This document shows positions 62,916 to 64,000 of a stretch of DNA of 64,000 nucleotides, piece by piece. The stretch's first letter is position 1. The number at the start of each line of letters is the position of its first letter. Source of the DNA: Antarcticibacterium sp. 1MA-6-2. Lineage in GTDB: Bacteria > Bacteroidota > Bacteroidia > Flavobacteriales > Flavobacteriaceae. Both the position numbers and the translations under genes were made by a program. Where the stretch lies: assembly GCF_021535135.1 (NCBI RefSeq), contig NZ_CP091036.1, forward strand, positions 1,364,001-1,428,000, in the 5' to 3' direction. A model generated the notes under the pieces. The model did not search any database. It had not been told where the DNA came from and worked only from the letters and a program-made list of their open reading frames with translations.

Positions 62916-63275
62916 ATATGCAGTAATTCGGGTTTTACCAAGGGTAGAACGGGAAGAATTTCTGAATGTGGGAATTATTATCTTTTGCAAAAGAGAAAAT
63001 ATCTGCAAGTGCTCTATAAACTGGATGAAGCCAGATTAAGATGCCTTGCTGAAGATTTTGACCTTAACCAGATGGAGAAAAACCTGGAATCTTTTAAGAA
63101 AATATGCCTTGGCACTAATGATGGTGGTCCAATTGCACAGCTGGATGTTCCTTCCCGGTTTCGATGGCTTACAGCCGTACGCAGTTCAGTTATTCAAACT
63201 TCCAGGCCACACCCGGGTTTTTGTGAAGAACTTGATCATACGCTCAACCGTCTTTTTAGTGAATTGGTACTTTAA
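62893..63275 (+). CDS. DUF3037 protein (one apparent frameshift)
   Basis: 127 residues after repair, ATG 62893 (MQGKHLYEYAVIRVLPRVER), the typical DUF3037 start. The frame breaks at about 63001. Four A are present where five keep the frame (KREKYLQVLYKL). The rest is helical (FDLNQMEKNLESFKKICLG). Its start lies inside the HipA-like gene, so the two are translationally coupled. The function is unknown; the pairing is common. Confidence 0.8.
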
Positions 63276-63286
63276 TTATTTTTATT

Positions 63287-63853
63287 GTGAATTACATTGA
63301 GAACCAGGAGTACAAGAATGAAAACTTCTCCCAAAGCTTTCCCACTGCCGAATACGACTCCTGTACATTTATAAACTGCGGTTTTTCCACTGGAAATTTG
63401 CGAGGAATAACTTTTAGTGATTGTGAGTTTATTAACTGCGATCTAAGCAATGCCTCAATGGCAGGTACAACTTTTCGGGATGTGAATTTTAAGAATTGTA
63501 AACTGTTGGGGCTGCGATTTGATGAATGTAATCCTTTCCTGCTCTCTTTCAGCTTTACCGATTGCATTCTGAATTTTTCTTCATTTTACAAGCTTAAGAT
63601 CAAAACTACGCGCTTCTATGGCTGCAAAATTGAACAGGTAGATTTTTCGGCAGCAGATCTTAGTTTTTCAGCATTTAAAGACTGTAATATGGCAGGTTCT
63701 ACCTTTCAGGATACAAATCTGGAAAAATGTGATTTTCGTTCAGCCTCATATTTCTCTATCGATCCTACGAAAAACAGAATTTCGGGAGCTAAATTTTCCT
63801 CAAGAAATATTGCTTACTTACTGGAATCCTGGAATATTATAATTACTGACTAA
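63287..63853 (+). CDS. Pentapeptide-repeat protein (Qnr/McbG-like)
   Basis: 188 residues from GTG 63287 (VNYIENQEYKNENFS). The right-handed quadrilateral beta-helix is built from pentapeptides A(D/N)LXX: FINCGFSTGNLRGITFSDCE, FINCDLSNASMAGTTFRDVN. The overall plan resembles McbG/Qnr-type proteins that mimic DNA and protect gyrase, but chromosomal homologues are mostly of unknown function. It ends at TAA 63851-63853. Confidence 0.82.
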   Translation: MNYIENQEYKNENFSQSFPTAEYDSCTFINCGFSTGNLRGITFSDCEFINCDLSNASMAGTTFRDVNFKNCKLLGLRFDECNPFLLSFSFTDCILNFSSFYKLKIKTTRFYGCKIEQVDFSAADLSFSAFKDCNMAGSTFQDTNLEKCDFRSASYFSIDPTKNRISGAKFSSRNIAYLLESWNIIITD

Positions 63854-63867
63854 GATCCTTAATTGAA

Positions 63868-64000
63868 TTAAGAATTAAAGCTGTCACTGTTCGCGCTGTT
63901 AGTCTGGTACACATCTTTCCACCTCCAGCCATTCCTGTATAACAGGGTAAAAAATACTTTCCTATCACTCTTAAATTTATCTTTTAAGTTTGAAACTTCG
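63868..64000 (-). CDS. C-terminal fragment of an unidentified protein (partial)
   Basis: On the minus strand the frame is open from the window edge to TAA at 63870-63868, about 43 residues (VFFTLLYRNGWRWKDVYQ near the end). I do not recognise it. The coding nature is supported only by the open frame and plausible composition. Confidence 0.4.
   Translation of the reverse strand, partial: EVSNLKDKFKSDRKVFFTLLYRNGWRWKDVYQTNSANSDSFNS

Overview
The window looks like a chromosomal segment of a marine-type Flavobacteriaceae bacterium (Bacteroidota; Gramella/Salegentibacter/Zunongwangia-like is a guess from protein style). Reasons: low GC, TAnnTTTG-type -7 promoter elements, a menaquinone-only quinone pathway, GSCFA, HsdR_N-only, DUF5522, DUF4230 and DUF4136 proteins, and an 'outer membrane beta-barrel' TonB-type protein. 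I see no tRNA, rRNA, CRISPR array, prophage or insertion sequence. Apart from one SRP RNA and a probable pair of small RNAs the content is housekeeping and cell-envelope genes.

Layout. 1-2.7 kb: end of an acyl-CoA carboxylase, a secreted DUF2927-like protein and an M1 aminopeptidase. 2.8-8.6 kb (minus): menaquinone block menE, CPBP protease, menC, UPF0173 hydrolase, menA, then holA. 8.7-12.4 kb: HsdR_N protein, glycosyltransferase, OmpA lipoprotein, metalloprotease lipoprotein. 12.5-15.8 kb (minus): YrdC/Sua5, DUF2945, UvrD/PcrA helicase. 16-19.4 kb: M20 amidohydrolase, FMN glutamate-synthase-like protein, membrane protein. 19.4-23.4 kb (minus): two patatins and a second M1 peptidase. 23.5-29.6 kb: recG, a secreted protein, pheT. 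29.7-35.7 kb: fasciclin protein, small membrane proteins, ABC-F ATPase, thioredoxin-fold lipoprotein, transaldolase-like fsa. 35.7-42 kb: SDR, SRP RNA, glutamine cyclotransferase, thioesterase, hemL, LysM glucosaminidase, ACC-deaminase-like enzyme. 42-47.4 kb: hutU, DUF4136, aromatic amino acid hydroxylase, DUF4230. 47.4-51.5 kb (minus): tandem small RNAs, GSCFA protein, alaS. 51.7-54.8 kb: M23 peptidase, MerR, LemA, two TPM proteins. 55-64 kb: TonB-type outer membrane protein, der, wrbA, Gfo/Idh oxidoreductase, lipoprotein, HipA-like/DUF3037 pair, pentapeptide protein.

Main observation. About twenty conserved genes, several of them essential (alaS, pheT, hemL, holliday-junction helicase recG, pcrA), are broken by frameshifts. 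At 31 places the break sits on a CTTAG/CTAAG/CTAGG/CCTAGG-like scar. In nearly every case the conserved protein is restored if the original sequence was RCCGGY (R=A/G, Y=C/T). Intact RCCGGY is almost absent (I find two), while TCCGGY, CCCGGY and RCCGGR are common and undamaged. The simplest explanation is systematic base-calling error at a methylated RCCGGY motif (the Cfr10I/BsrFI/NgoMIV-type specificity). That would make the 'pseudogenes' artefacts and reveal an active RCCGGY modification system in the organism, encoded outside this window. The remaining frameshifts lie mostly in homopolymers or short repeats. I therefore annotate the broken genes as single CDS spanning their pieces.
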